DNA of 64,000 nucleotides from Candidatus Helarchaeota archaeon (GTDB taxonomy: Archaea > Asgardarchaeota > Lokiarchaeia > Helarchaeales > RDOG01): positions 1 to 64,000 of the forward strand of contig JAHPZH010000002.1 of assembly GCA_019058315.1 (NCBI GenBank), given 5' to 3'. How positions within the stretch are numbered: position 1 is the first letter of the stretch; each line of letters opens with the position of its first letter. Below the pieces are notes generated by a model, which had not been told where the DNA came from, did not search any database, and was given only the letters and a program-made list of their open reading frames with translations. Made by a program: the position numbers and the translations under genes. This document shows positions 28,916 to 37,799 of the stretch, in pieces.

Positions 28916-29491
28916 CTACAATTTTTGATTAAATTTATCAATAAAAACAAATTCTTCTATTTTTTTACGAGGGGGTCTATTTTTTTCACCTAATTTCATA
29001 AGGTCAGATAGTACTGGGTTTATTTCTTCAGACCGCTTACCAACATTTACAAGAGTAATAAGACGCATTTCATTAGGAATTCCTAGAGCGTCTTTTGCTT
29101 TTTCTTCATCAAATCCTGCAATAGGATGTGCCACAAGGTTTAATTCTGTTGCTCTAAGAATAATAAAAGCTGTTGCTAAACCTATGTCAAATAGATAGTA
29201 AATTCTTTCTTTTATTTGGCAATCATAATCAGGTTTGCTAAAGACTGCGATGATTAATGATGCTTTTTCAACCCATTTATTACCAGAGGTTAGAGCAGGA
29301 TATAATTTCTTTAAAATTTCCTTATCACGAACAAATATATATCTCCATGGCTGATTATTCATGCAAGATGGTGCCAATTGAGCAGATTCTGCTAAATCTT
29401 TAATTAAACTGTCTGAAATATCAATAGGATCAAACGATCTGTATGCTCTTCTATTTTTTATAGCTTCTTTTACATCCAAAAAAATCACCAT
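28916..29491 (-). CDS. Nitroreductase family flavoprotein
   Basis: A 191-residue FMN protein. IKNRRAYRSFDPIDIS and AQLAPSCMNNQPWRYIFV are the two FMN-contact segments; FDIGLATAFIILRATELNLVAHPIAGFDEEKA is the central region and LVNVGKRSEE the end. It probably forms a homodimer with FMN at the interface. It is convergent with the methyltransferase gene and divergent from the GH127 gene. Substrate unknown. Confidence 0.92.
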   Translation of the reverse strand: MVIFLDVKEAIKNRRAYRSFDPIDISDSLIKDLAESAQLAPSCMNNQPWRYIFVRDKEILKKLYPALTSGNKWVEKASLIIAVFSKPDYDCQIKERIYYLFDIGLATAFIILRATELNLVAHPIAGFDEEKAKDALGIPNEMRLITLVNVGKRSEEINPVLSDLMKLGEKNRPPRKKIEEFVFIDKFNQKL

Positions 29492-29568
29492 AATTATATT
29501 TTGGGAATTAAATAACTCTCTAATAATATAAAGTAAAAGAAAGTTATAAGGAACTAGCCTGAAAATAT

Positions 29569-31479
29569 ATGGGTGTTTTTTTGATAGAACATGATTATAT
29601 GATTAAACCAGTATTATTTAACAAAGTTAAAATCCGTGATAATTTTTGGGCACCCAGAATTGAGACCAATCATAAGATAACAATTCCATATTTATTCGAA
29701 AAAAGTGAGGAAAATGGACGTATTGATCTTTTTTTAAAAGCAGCTGGGACGATTGTTGATGACATAAAAATAAATATGACATTTGAAGATTCAGATGTAT
29801 ATAAGATTATTGAAGGTGTAGCGTATATATTAAGCAAAGAATCCGATCCTAAGCTCGAAAGATACGTTGATGATATTATTAAAAAAATAGCTGCTGCTCA
29901 AGAAAAAGATGGATATCTTTTTCCAGCAAGAGCAATTAATCCAGAAAAACCTCCCATATTTGCAGGAAAAAAACGATGGGAGAAAGTTACTGAATTGAGT
30001 CATGAATTATACAATATGGGTCATTTATATGAAAGTGCTGTAGCTTATTATCAAGCAACTAATAAACGTAATCTACTAGATATTGCAATTAAAAATGCTA
30101 ATTTAGTCGATGAAGTATTTGGACCAGGAAAAAATGAAGATTATCCTGGACATCAAGAAATTGAGATTGGATTAGTTCGTCTATATCGTGTAACTGGAAA
30201 TGAAAAATATCTAAAACTAGCAAAATTTTTACTTGACACTCGTGGTCCAAATGGTGCTAAATATAACCAGGCACATAAGAAAGTAATTGACCAAGATGAA
30301 GCAGTAGGTCATGCTGTAAGAGCTACATATATGTATTCTGGTATGGCAGATGTGGCAGCATTGACAAATAATAAAGATTATCTAAAAGCGTTAGATCGTA
30401 TTTGGAATAATGTTGTTTCAAAAAAACTATATATAACTGGAGGAATTGGAGCGAAAAGATCGGAGGAAGCCTTTGGTCCTAATTACAAATTACCAAACCT
30501 AAAAACATACTGTGAAACATGTGCTGCTATTGGTAATATATTTTGGAATCATCGAATGTTTTTATTATATGGAGATGTAAAATATATTGATGTTTTAGAA
30601 CGGACTTTATATAATGGCTTCTTATCAGGCATATCATTGGACGGAAAATCATTCTTTTATCCCAATCCACTCGCATCTAAAGGAAAATATGGTCGCAGTG
30701 GATGGTTTTTTGTAACTTGTTGCCCTACTAACATTGTAAGATTTATACCCTCGATTCCTGGTTTTATTTATGCTCAAAAAAATAAAACAATATTTGTTAA
30801 TCTCTTTGTTAGTAATGAAGCTACAATGTCTCTAGATACAGAAAATAAAATAAATATTACTCAAGAGTCCAAATATCCTTGGGAAGGAGTGGTTAGGATT
30901 AAAATTAATCCTGAAAAAAATGAAGAATTCACAATTGCAATTCGTATTCCAGGTTGGATCCAAAATCAGCCAGTCCCGAGCGATTTATATGCTTATCTAG
31001 ATAAAAATGATTCAAAAGTTAGTCTATCAGTTAATGGTGAGCTAAAAGATCTTATAATTGAAAAAGGATTCGCTCAAATTCAACGTAAATGGAACAAAGG
31101 GGATGAAATCGAGCTAATTTTACCAATGCAAATTAGACGTGTAATATCTCATGCAAAAGTTAAGGCAAATGCTGGAATGGTGGCTCTTGAGCGGGGTCCA
31201 ATCGTCTATTGTGTTGAATCGGTTGATAATAAGGTTGAACATGTGTTTAATTTACTATTAGATGATAATGCTGAACTTAATTCTGAATACCATAAAGATA
31301 TGCTTAATGGAATAGTAGTTATAAAGGGCACTATTCATTATATTGAACATCCCGAAGATAAAAATAAATTAATCAAAAAAGAAAAGGATTTCCTCGCGAT
31401 TCCTTATTATGCATGGGCTCATCGCGGAGATGGTGAAATGACCGTCTGGATGCTACGTGATCTGAAAGTTTTCAAGTAA
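29569..31479 (+). CDS. Glycoside hydrolase family 127 (beta-L-arabinofuranosidase-like)
   Basis: A 636-residue cytoplasmic enzyme, formerly the DUF1680 family. The N-terminus after the ATG at 29599 (VLFNKVKIRDNFWAPRIETN) is the family start; the frame also opens ten codons earlier at 29569. The (alpha/alpha) barrel region includes QEKDGYLFPAR and HELYNMGHLYESAVAYY. The catalytic zone is visible: CETCAAIGNIFWNHRM near residue 315 and the CCPTN double cysteine near 390, which bind zinc in the characterised bifidobacterial enzyme. It releases arabinofuranose from plant-type or glycoprotein glycans. No signal peptide, so it acts on imported oligosaccharides. Confidence 0.9.
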   Translation: MGVFLIEHDYMIKPVLFNKVKIRDNFWAPRIETNHKITIPYLFEKSEENGRIDLFLKAAGTIVDDIKINMTFEDSDVYKIIEGVAYILSKESDPKLERYVDDIIKKIAAAQEKDGYLFPARAINPEKPPIFAGKKRWEKVTELSHELYNMGHLYESAVAYYQATNKRNLLDIAIKNANLVDEVFGPGKNEDYPGHQEIEIGLVRLYRVTGNEKYLKLAKFLLDTRGPNGAKYNQAHKKVIDQDEAVGHAVRATYMYSGMADVAALTNNKDYLKALDRIWNNVVSKKLYITGGIGAKRSEEAFGPNYKLPNLKTYCETCAAIGNIFWNHRMFLLYGDVKYIDVLERTLYNGFLSGISLDGKSFFYPNPLASKGKYGRSGWFFVTCCPTNIVRFIPSIPGFIYAQKNKTIFVNLFVSNEATMSLDTENKINITQESKYPWEGVVRIKINPEKNEEFTIAIRIPGWIQNQPVPSDLYAYLDKNDSKVSLSVNGELKDLIIEKGFAQIQRKWNKGDEIELILPMQIRRVISHAKVKANAGMVALERGPIVYCVESVDNKVEHVFNLLLDDNAELNSEYHKDMLNGIVVIKGTIHYIEHPEDKNKLIKKEKDFLAIPYYAWAHRGDGEMTVWMLRDLKVFK

Positions 31480-31482
31480 AAA

Positions 31483-32793
31483 TCATTTCAGCATTTCAAT
31501 AAAAGCACCAATTCTGGTCTTAATTTGCCCGATATTATCACCCGGACTATAAAAATCGAGTGGTATAATAGGAATTTCAAGTTCTTCAGTAACCCTATCC
31601 TTCATTTTACGAAATGCTGGTGTTGTAAACCGACAACCCCATACATGAGAAAAAAGAATTGCATCTGCTTGAATCCGTTTAGCAATACTCATCCAAACAT
31701 CAATCAAATCTTGGATTCCTTTTTGAATATTTAAATAAAGGAGATATTTCGCGTAATTTTCAATCATATCTCCCGATATTTTGATTGAGGGATTAAGAAT
31801 ACAACTTTCAAACAGATCTAGATAGAGTAAAACAGCATTATTATCTTCAAAAATAGCTGGTACACTAGGATCAATACCAGGGCTTCCTGCAACAACGACT
31901 CGAGTAATGTTTTCTTTATGATAATTAGGAAGATTTTTGTGTTTTCGACGGATTTCATTGAGGAGATTTCTTAAAGAGTTCCTATAATATTTTGGATCGC
32001 TTAAAAAGTCCACATAAGATCCGGAAATTAGAAATAATCCAGCAGTATGAATAGGAACATAACCTTTTATGTAATATTGATAAAGCTCTCGCAGATAACT
32101 CCTGATTTCATTGTTTATTATAGCAACTTTTCGCAATCTTGAATCTGTTATAGTAGATCCGGATAAATTCTCTAATGTTGTTATGAAACGATTAAGTTCA
32201 GAAATAACTAAATCTAATAAATGAGGGTTAGAAGAATCTCCATAAGGTTTCTCCAGATAAAAAATTGGTTTATTTTTACTAATTCGTTCATAAAATTTTG
32301 CAAAATGCACACAGTAATTCCCCTCAAATCCCCCCATAATTAAATCAATGATTGGTAAATTCCTCATAAACGCCCCATAACAGATACGTGTCTGAACACA
32401 AGTGTCCATGTAAAATTCTGCTTTCTCAGCTACGTTTATTAGATTAATAAATATCCTTGAGAATTCGTCTCTGTTGAAACTATCTATAAATGCATTTGAC
32501 ATTCGATCTTCATTTTGAATATAATATCGTATGAAATGTCTAAGGATATGGAGACGATTAAATACATGTGCAACACCATAATATTGCTCGTAAGGAAACC
32601 TCGCTAAGCGTGGTAGGAAGACTGGAAGCGTGTTTTTTGCAGCAAATACTAATTGCATGGGTGGTAAAAACCCCCCAACTATCTTTTTTCCGCGTTTATG
32701 GGCATTTGCAATTTTAGAAGGACCAAGTATATATTTAATACCAAGATCAAGCATGCTTTGCATCGAAAAATCTTCAATTTGGTGATTAATCAA
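31483..32793 (-). CDS. 2-hydroxyacyl-CoA dehydratase-type subunit (larger subunit, pair 1)
   Basis: A 436-residue member of the HgdAB/BcrBC (2-hydroxyacyl-CoA dehydratase and benzoyl-CoA reductase) family, whose subunits hold a 4Fe-4S cluster at the active site. It carries the family ending GQIKTRIGAFIEMLK, shared with the other three subunits in this window. Cysteines well placed to bind the cluster occur in YMDTCVQTRICYG and FSHVWGCRFTTP. Its start overlaps the end of the 368-residue partner by 4 nt (ATGA), so the pair is translationally coupled. The ATP-driven activator (archerase) these enzymes need is not in the window. Substrate cannot be told. Confidence 0.82.
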   Translation of the reverse strand: MINHQIEDFSMQSMLDLGIKYILGPSKIANAHKRGKKIVGGFLPPMQLVFAAKNTLPVFLPRLARFPYEQYYGVAHVFNRLHILRHFIRYYIQNEDRMSNAFIDSFNRDEFSRIFINLINVAEKAEFYMDTCVQTRICYGAFMRNLPIIDLIMGGFEGNYCVHFAKFYERISKNKPIFYLEKPYGDSSNPHLLDLVISELNRFITTLENLSGSTITDSRLRKVAIINNEIRSYLRELYQYYIKGYVPIHTAGLFLISGSYVDFLSDPKYYRNSLRNLLNEIRRKHKNLPNYHKENITRVVVAGSPGIDPSVPAIFEDNNAVLLYLDLFESCILNPSIKISGDMIENYAKYLLYLNIQKGIQDLIDVWMSIAKRIQADAILFSHVWGCRFTTPAFRKMKDRVTEELEIPIIPLDFYSPGDNIGQIKTRIGAFIEMLK

Positions 32794-33896
32794 ATAATCA
32801 TCTCCAAAAATGCCTCTATTCTGGTTTGAATTTGTCCAACAGTCGATTCAGCATAATCTCTGTCTAAGTCCAGAACTGGTATATTTTTTTCAGTCATTTC
32901 TTTCCGGAAATCCGTCTTTAAATTTGAATATGAGTCACAGAATTTTAAGGTATGATTGATTATGCCAGAAGCTCGAAATTTTTGATATAACTCTAGAATT
33001 ATCGGAATTCGGGAGTCAGGAATCATTCGACCACATAGATTTCTACAAAGATATCGTGTAGCGAGGGCTCTAAATGGATCTGAATCTGTTATATTCACAT
33101 CTTCAAGAAAATAATCCGAAGAAAAGCAGAGATCATCTGCTACTACCAAACCCCCACAAAGTTCTTCAATAGTCTCTATTAGAGGATCTCCAAGAGTTAT
33201 TACGCTCCCTGTTAAAAAAATTCGGGTTCCCGAATGATTTGGAGGGTTTTTCCTTATTTGCTGTAAAAAATCTTGTAATTTTGGTATCATAAATTTAGGA
33301 CCTAATAATAGAGCTTGACAGACTAATTTGTGAATAGTTTGTCCACAAACTGGAGGATTGGGCTTCTTGCGAAAATCATTTATTTCTCTAAAAAGTGAGC
33401 GAAGTTGATTATATTCTTTGATTGCGACTAAAAGATTTTTGGTAGTAATTTTATTTCCTGTTAATTTTTCAAGATAATTTGTTAGTTTATGTAATTCATT
33501 CAAGTAATAATCAAAAACTAAACCGGTACTACGATGTGGGATAATTATTGGCATAGAAGGTATTTTAAAATATTCTAAATAGTTCGAAACATTCTGAACT
33601 CCATTACAGAATGTTCCAACAATCATTGTATCTATTAATGAATAAAGTGGATGTTGTTTCTCTAAAAAACCAAGAGTTGCTCGACCAAATGGACAAGTTG
33701 TAGCTGATAAATATTGATCTCCAATCTCTTGTTCATCTTCTCCTCCTAAAATAAGTCTTAATGGAATTGCACCTGCAGCTAACACCAATTCATCGGGGAA
33801 AATTCCATGTTGAACAACACCAACGATTTTCGAGCCCTCATCTTTATAATTTTTTAGGACTTCGATTGTCTCCTTTATTATTATTTCTATACTCAT
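32790..33896 (-). CDS. 2-hydroxyacyl-CoA dehydratase-type subunit (smaller subunit, pair 1)
   Basis: A 368-residue HgdB/BcrC-type subunit. Likely cluster cysteines are in SATTCPFGRATLGFL, VGTFCNGVQNV and LKFCDSYS, a three-cysteine pattern repeated in its paralogue at 36683. It ends in GQIQTRIEAFLEMI. It leads the pair with the 436-residue gene, overlapping by 4 nt. In the second pair (36683-39035) the order is reversed, larger subunit first. The upstream region (33897-34145) carries a tail remnant of the second-pair gene. Confidence 0.84.
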   Translation of the reverse strand: MSIEIIIKETIEVLKNYKDEGSKIVGVVQHGIFPDELVLAAGAIPLRLILGGEDEQEIGDQYLSATTCPFGRATLGFLEKQHPLYSLIDTMIVGTFCNGVQNVSNYLEYFKIPSMPIIIPHRSTGLVFDYYLNELHKLTNYLEKLTGNKITTKNLLVAIKEYNQLRSLFREINDFRKKPNPPVCGQTIHKLVCQALLLGPKFMIPKLQDFLQQIRKNPPNHSGTRIFLTGSVITLGDPLIETIEELCGGLVVADDLCFSSDYFLEDVNITDSDPFRALATRYLCRNLCGRMIPDSRIPIILELYQKFRASGIINHTLKFCDSYSNLKTDFRKEMTEKNIPVLDLDRDYAESTVGQIQTRIEAFLEMII

Positions 33897-33963
33897 GATT
33901 TATTTCTAAACCTTCTATAAATTTTCAAAATTATGTAAATATGAATATTTTAAGGTTATATAA

Positions 33964-34017
33964 TTATATATGTTCTAAAAATATTTCTATTTTTGTCCGA
34001 ATTTGGTCTAAATCGCT
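33964..34017 (-). pseudogene. 3' tail fragment of a dehydratase-subunit gene
   Basis: On the minus strand this short stretch reads SDLDQIRTKIEIFLEHI and then a stop, matching the last 18 residues of the 369-residue subunit at 36683 (SDLEQIRTRIEAFLETI). Over the best 47 nt I count 6 mismatches to that gene and many more to the 368-residue paralogue next door. An in-frame stop lies directly upstream, so nothing longer is encoded. The radical SAM gene and the 440-residue gene lie between this tail and the intact gene, all tails pointing the same way. Confidence 0.75.
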
Positions 34018-34018
34018 T

Positions 34019-34041
34019 TATCGCTAGATCTGTTGTTAATC
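34019..34041. repeat. 23-bp exact repeat of a beta-propeller gene segment
   Basis: These 23 bases are identical, in the same orientation, to 43104-43126 inside the beta-propeller gene (coding TTDLAI there). They adjoin the dehydratase tail fragment directly, forming a chimeric junction. The bases on either side do not match, and no gene is encoded here. Confidence 0.8.
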
Positions 34042-34145
34042 GTCAATTTTTTTAATTTCTTTAGTAATTCTATTTAGACTACAAGTTTGAAAGAATTTGT
34101 CAAGAATCATCTTTTTATTCAGCAAAGACTATTTAAATTACTAAT

Positions 34146-35468
34146 TTGTTTAGAGAAATTATTTACTTCCTATTAGATACCTCAGATTTATTTCAATTAG
34201 ATAGGATGTCATTTAATATGCATGAAAAAAACCTACCTTATATAGTTAATGCGGAATTAATTAGTTCGGATGAAGCGAAACAGGTTAGACGTGAAGCATT
34301 AAATGAATTAAAAATACTTTTGAAAAAAATGACTGCAGATTTAACAAAATTAACAGTTGCTGGTAAAAAAAGCAGTCAAATGAATCTTAATGCATTAAAA
34401 TCGATACAAAACAAATTGGAGGTTCTTAGAGAAGACACAGAGAAAGCTGAAGAGGATAGTTTAAACACCAAAAAGTGGATAGGACAGATCAAAATAATAA
34501 TGAATCTTTTTAATCAAATCAACGATGAGGAATTAAAACCTTCTTTAATTGAACCTGAGACCAATGTATTATTGGTCCAATTTAAGATTGCCTTAATTGC
34601 TGATGCGAATATCATTATTAATAATCCAGATAAGGCTCTAATTGATTATAAGGATTTCACCTTCTCAGGTGAATATGAACGTCTCGGAAAGGAGTTCCAA
34701 ACGTTATTCCCTAAATTTTTTGGGTATCGAGTGGAAATAGATTCCAGATTCCATGGCTTTTCAGTTGATTTGGAGGGAAGTCCTCCAACTATCAATGCTA
34801 TAATAGAATCACCCGTAAAGGCAATCGAACCACTAATAATAGAATTTCTTAATTGGCAACTACGTAAGATTGGGTTTACAATGATATTTGAGTTCACTAT
34901 AATAGACCAAAATGGGATGATTTGTGATATTGATTTTATCGATTCTGAGGATCCTCTTCAAACAATCATAGAATATCAGCAAGAACAAGTCGAACCATCG
35001 AAGATCGATGCAAAGAATCTGAATAAATTCTTAATAGGTCAGTTGAAAACGGAAGTAGATAATAGTTGGAAAAAAACGTCTTATGAAAGAGCAGAGTTTT
35101 ATCCCCCCGCTGGTAAGATTACCATAAAGTCTGTAGGTCAATGGTTGTGGATCAAATCTCAGGTCATATATGGCGGGGTGCGCTGGGATCCTTCAACGGA
35201 TAGGTCTGGTGGGGATTTTGAATCGACAGAAAGATGGTATGATTGGGTCGGGTTCGCAAAATCCGCACCTAAAAAAGTCTCCCACTCTGAAGAATTGGAT
35301 AAATGGGCAGAAATCAAAACCAGTTATTATATTCACAATCTTCTCCATGAAGGACGTAAGATTATCGAAATTACAGAAGGAGGAGAGGTGAAAATTCAGG
35401 TTGATATATTTCGATATCCAAATGTCGAATCTAGTTATGAACAAATAACGTTGAAAAAATCCGAATGA
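34146..35468 (+). CDS. Hypothetical protein with coiled-coil N-terminus
   Basis: A 440-residue soluble protein I do not recognise. Residues ~45-110 are charged and helical (SDEAKQVRREALNELKILLKKM... to KAEEDSLNTKKW), suggesting a coiled coil. The middle ~165-275 is alpha/beta-like (YRVEIDSRFHGFSVDLEG), and the C-terminal ~120 residues are tryptophan-rich (VGQWLWIKSQVIYGGVRWDP, ERWYDWVGF). Start is either the TTG at 34146 or ATG 34206; no Shine-Dalgarno site is seen. Base use is slightly more GC-rich than the flanking dehydratase genes. It sits inside the segment bounded by two dehydratase tails. Confidence 0.6.
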   Translation: MFREIIYFLLDTSDLFQLDRMSFNMHEKNLPYIVNAELISSDEAKQVRREALNELKILLKKMTADLTKLTVAGKKSSQMNLNALKSIQNKLEVLREDTEKAEEDSLNTKKWIGQIKIIMNLFNQINDEELKPSLIEPETNVLLVQFKIALIADANIIINNPDKALIDYKDFTFSGEYERLGKEFQTLFPKFFGYRVEIDSRFHGFSVDLEGSPPTINAIIESPVKAIEPLIIEFLNWQLRKIGFTMIFEFTIIDQNGMICDIDFIDSEDPLQTIIEYQQEQVEPSKIDAKNLNKFLIGQLKTEVDNSWKKTSYERAEFYPPAGKITIKSVGQWLWIKSQVIYGGVRWDPSTDRSGGDFESTERWYDWVGFAKSAPKKVSHSEELDKWAEIKTSYYIHNLLHEGRKIIEITEGGEVKIQVDIFRYPNVESSYEQITLKKSE

Positions 35469-35528
35469 TTTTTTTTGTAATTACCAGATTCTAGATTAGA
35501 AACAATGGTTAAAATCAAAAAAGATATA

Positions 35529-36644
35529 TTATTCTATTATCTTTTTATGTTTTTTCATTCTTTTACCTGCTAGATATAGTATACAGCAACCTGGGCAGAT
35601 AGACATTAATTTGTGTTGATTCATATAAGAACGGAATATTCGATATTTTTCCCCGTTCCAAATCTCTTCGAAACTATGCTCGTGTAAATTACCCATCACC
35701 AAATCATAAAAAATATGACATGGAGCCAAATCTCCTGAGGCTGTAATATCGAGTCCTACCCAAGGAACTGGGCAAGAACGGTATTTATCGGTCATTTCGT
35801 CCCAATTAGCCCCGAGATAAGCTTTAAGATTTTCAGGAGAGAAGGTGGGTGGTAAAAATAATGTAAATTTTCCGAGTTTTTTTAATTGTTTATTTACTTT
35901 ATTTGCTTGCCGAGCTAGCTCTTTTGTGTCCATTTTATTAAAATATTCAGGAGAACGAACAAATCCTCGCCAATATTCTTCGCTTGTAATCCCTAATTCG
36001 GATCTAAGCATCTCTGCATAAGCAATTCCCATCTTTTTAGTAATAAAATTCTCCATCTGAATTGTTATCCAATTGATAGCTGAAAGATCAAGATCTTTAA
36101 GGAAAAATTGCTCTATATATCGGTAATTTTCAGGAGTCACTGTATAAATGATGCTAATTAAGGGACTTTGTTTTCCAGAATCTTGTTTTTCTTGCTGAAG
36201 GGCTTCAATACCTTCAATAGCCTTACTATAGCTACCATTCCCACGTTGCGAGTCATTTACTTCACGAGGACCGTCAATGGAAACTCTTATAGAATCGAAT
36301 CCAGTTTGAACAAGCATAGCTGCGTGTTTTTTCAAGAGTGTACCATTTGTTGGAGTATCTAAAAATGATCCTGCATCCTTCATTTCTCGAATTATTTCTT
36401 CCAAATGGGGATGCATAAGAGGTTCACCACCAAAAAAACTATAAGAGGGTTTGGCTGGGGCTAAATCGTGAACAACTTGTTTAATTAAATCAAATTCTAG
36501 AATTAATGGTTTTTTATTAGATTCGGGATTAGAATAACAACCTTTTTCACCCCAAAAATAACACATTTTACAACGAAGATTACAAGTCTCCGTAAGTTGG
36601 ATTGCAAGATTTTTAGGTAATTTGACTTTTTTATTTTCTGTCAT
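35529..36644 (-). CDS. Radical SAM protein with SPASM-like C-terminus
   Basis: A 371-residue radical SAM enzyme. C21-x3-C25-x2-C28 lies in QLTETCNLRCKMCYFWGE and binds the SAM-cleaving cluster. The next blocks are SFFGGEPLMHPHLEEII and DTPTNGTLL, then RVSIDGPREVND. The C-terminus has CPVPWVGLDITASGDLAPCHIF and MSICPGCCILYLAGKRM, as in SPASM/twitch domains that bind an extra cluster and often modify peptides or proteins. Sulfatase-maturing (anSME) enzymes share this layout, but have more C-terminal cysteines, so that assignment is weak. It lies between two dehydratase pairs and is bracketed by dehydratase tails. Confidence 0.88.
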   Translation of the reverse strand: MTENKKVKLPKNLAIQLTETCNLRCKMCYFWGEKGCYSNPESNKKPLILEFDLIKQVVHDLAPAKPSYSFFGGEPLMHPHLEEIIREMKDAGSFLDTPTNGTLLKKHAAMLVQTGFDSIRVSIDGPREVNDSQRGNGSYSKAIEGIEALQQEKQDSGKQSPLISIIYTVTPENYRYIEQFFLKDLDLSAINWITIQMENFITKKMGIAYAEMLRSELGITSEEYWRGFVRSPEYFNKMDTKELARQANKVNKQLKKLGKFTLFLPPTFSPENLKAYLGANWDEMTDKYRSCPVPWVGLDITASGDLAPCHIFYDLVMGNLHEHSFEEIWNGEKYRIFRSYMNQHKLMSICPGCCILYLAGKRMKKHKKIIE

Positions 36645-36682
36645 ATTATTTCCGTAAAATTAAATTTTAACAAATTAATATG

Positions 36683-37792
36683 TTATATAGTTTCTAAAAA
36701 TGCTTCTATTCTTGTTCTAATTTGTTCTAAATCGCTTTGGGCATATTCTCTAACAACGGTTAGAACGGGGAATTCTAATTTTTCTTGAAAATACTCTTTA
36801 AATGGATAATTTTTCAGTTGATAAGGATCACAAAATTTCAAGTTGTAATTAATAATACCTAGAGCATTATAAGCTTCGTAAATACCTTTAATAAACTCAA
36901 ATCTTGATGAATCTGGATACATTCTTGCACAAGGTATTTTGGTTAAATATCTTTCAGTTAGGGATTGAATTGGATCGCTATTCATTACGACATTATCCCA
37001 ATAATATCTCATTCCACTGCAAATATCATCTCCAACAACTAAACCATCTAAACTTTCAATAAATTCTACTATATGATCCCCAAATGCAATATTACTTCCA
37101 GAAATAATGACTCTTTTACCATTTAAATTTCGTCTTTTATTTACTAATTGAGGAAAAATCTGACGTAACTTTTGAAGCATCTCTTGTTTTTCATTAAGAA
37201 AAGTCTCTTGGATCAGATATTGACTCTCAGTTCCAGAAATTGGTGGATTATTATTCATTCTTAACTCGTTTATTTTTTTTAACTCCGTCCTCAACTCATT
37301 ATACAATCTTATCGAATTTAAAATATCATCATTTGATATTTTTGAACCAGTAAAAATTTCAATATTTTTCTTAAAAAGTAAAATTTCTTTATAGAAATAT
37401 TTCATTGATGGAGCATCTGTTTTTCTGGGAGTGTCTAAATTAATAACTGGAATTTTTAGATATTTTGAATAATCTTGAATTGACTCCATGCCGTTACAAT
37501 AATTTCCGGTTATCAACAAATCACATTGCGAATAAAGTGGGTGATTATCCAATAAAAATCCCAATGTTGATCGGGCATAGGGACAAGTCCCGACCGACAT
37601 ATATTCTCCACCTTTTAAAACCATATCTTCAACCCCCCCTAAATTTAATCTTAAAGGAAATGCTTTTGAGGCATATATGATTTCCTCAGGGACAAATGAG
37701 CATGTAAAGCCTATAATTTTAATTCCTTCCTTTTTCAAGGTTCGGATTTTTCCAACATATTCATTTAATGATGGCTTTTCAATTATAGGCAA
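36683..37792 (-). CDS. 2-hydroxyacyl-CoA dehydratase-type subunit (smaller subunit, pair 2)
   Basis: A 369-residue HgdB/BcrC-type subunit, paralogue of the gene at 32790. Probable cluster cysteines: SVGTCPYARSTLGFL, ITGNYCNGMESIQ and LKFCDPYQL. It ends in EQIRTRIEAFLETI; this tail is repeated as a fragment at 33964-34017. It follows the 411-residue partner after 7 nt on the same strand. Reaction in the family: radical removal of water from 2-hydroxyacyl-CoA, or reduction of aryl-CoA, using one electron from an ATP-dependent activator that is not seen here. Confidence 0.84.
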   Translation of the reverse strand: MPIIEKPSLNEYVGKIRTLKKEGIKIIGFTCSFVPEEIIYASKAFPLRLNLGGVEDMVLKGGEYMSVGTCPYARSTLGFLLDNHPLYSQCDLLITGNYCNGMESIQDYSKYLKIPVINLDTPRKTDAPSMKYFYKEILLFKKNIEIFTGSKISNDDILNSIRLYNELRTELKKINELRMNNNPPISGTESQYLIQETFLNEKQEMLQKLRQIFPQLVNKRRNLNGKRVIISGSNIAFGDHIVEFIESLDGLVVGDDICSGMRYYWDNVVMNSDPIQSLTERYLTKIPCARMYPDSSRFEFIKGIYEAYNALGIINYNLKFCDPYQLKNYPFKEYFQEKLEFPVLTVVREYAQSDLEQIRTRIEAFLETI

Positions 37793-37799
37793 ATTTTAT

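Noticed and set aside
35529..36644. Radical SAM protein as the maturase of the two sulfatases
   Set aside because: The C-terminal cysteine number is lower than in known anSMEs and it is not near either sulfatase; kept as radical SAM of unknown substrate.
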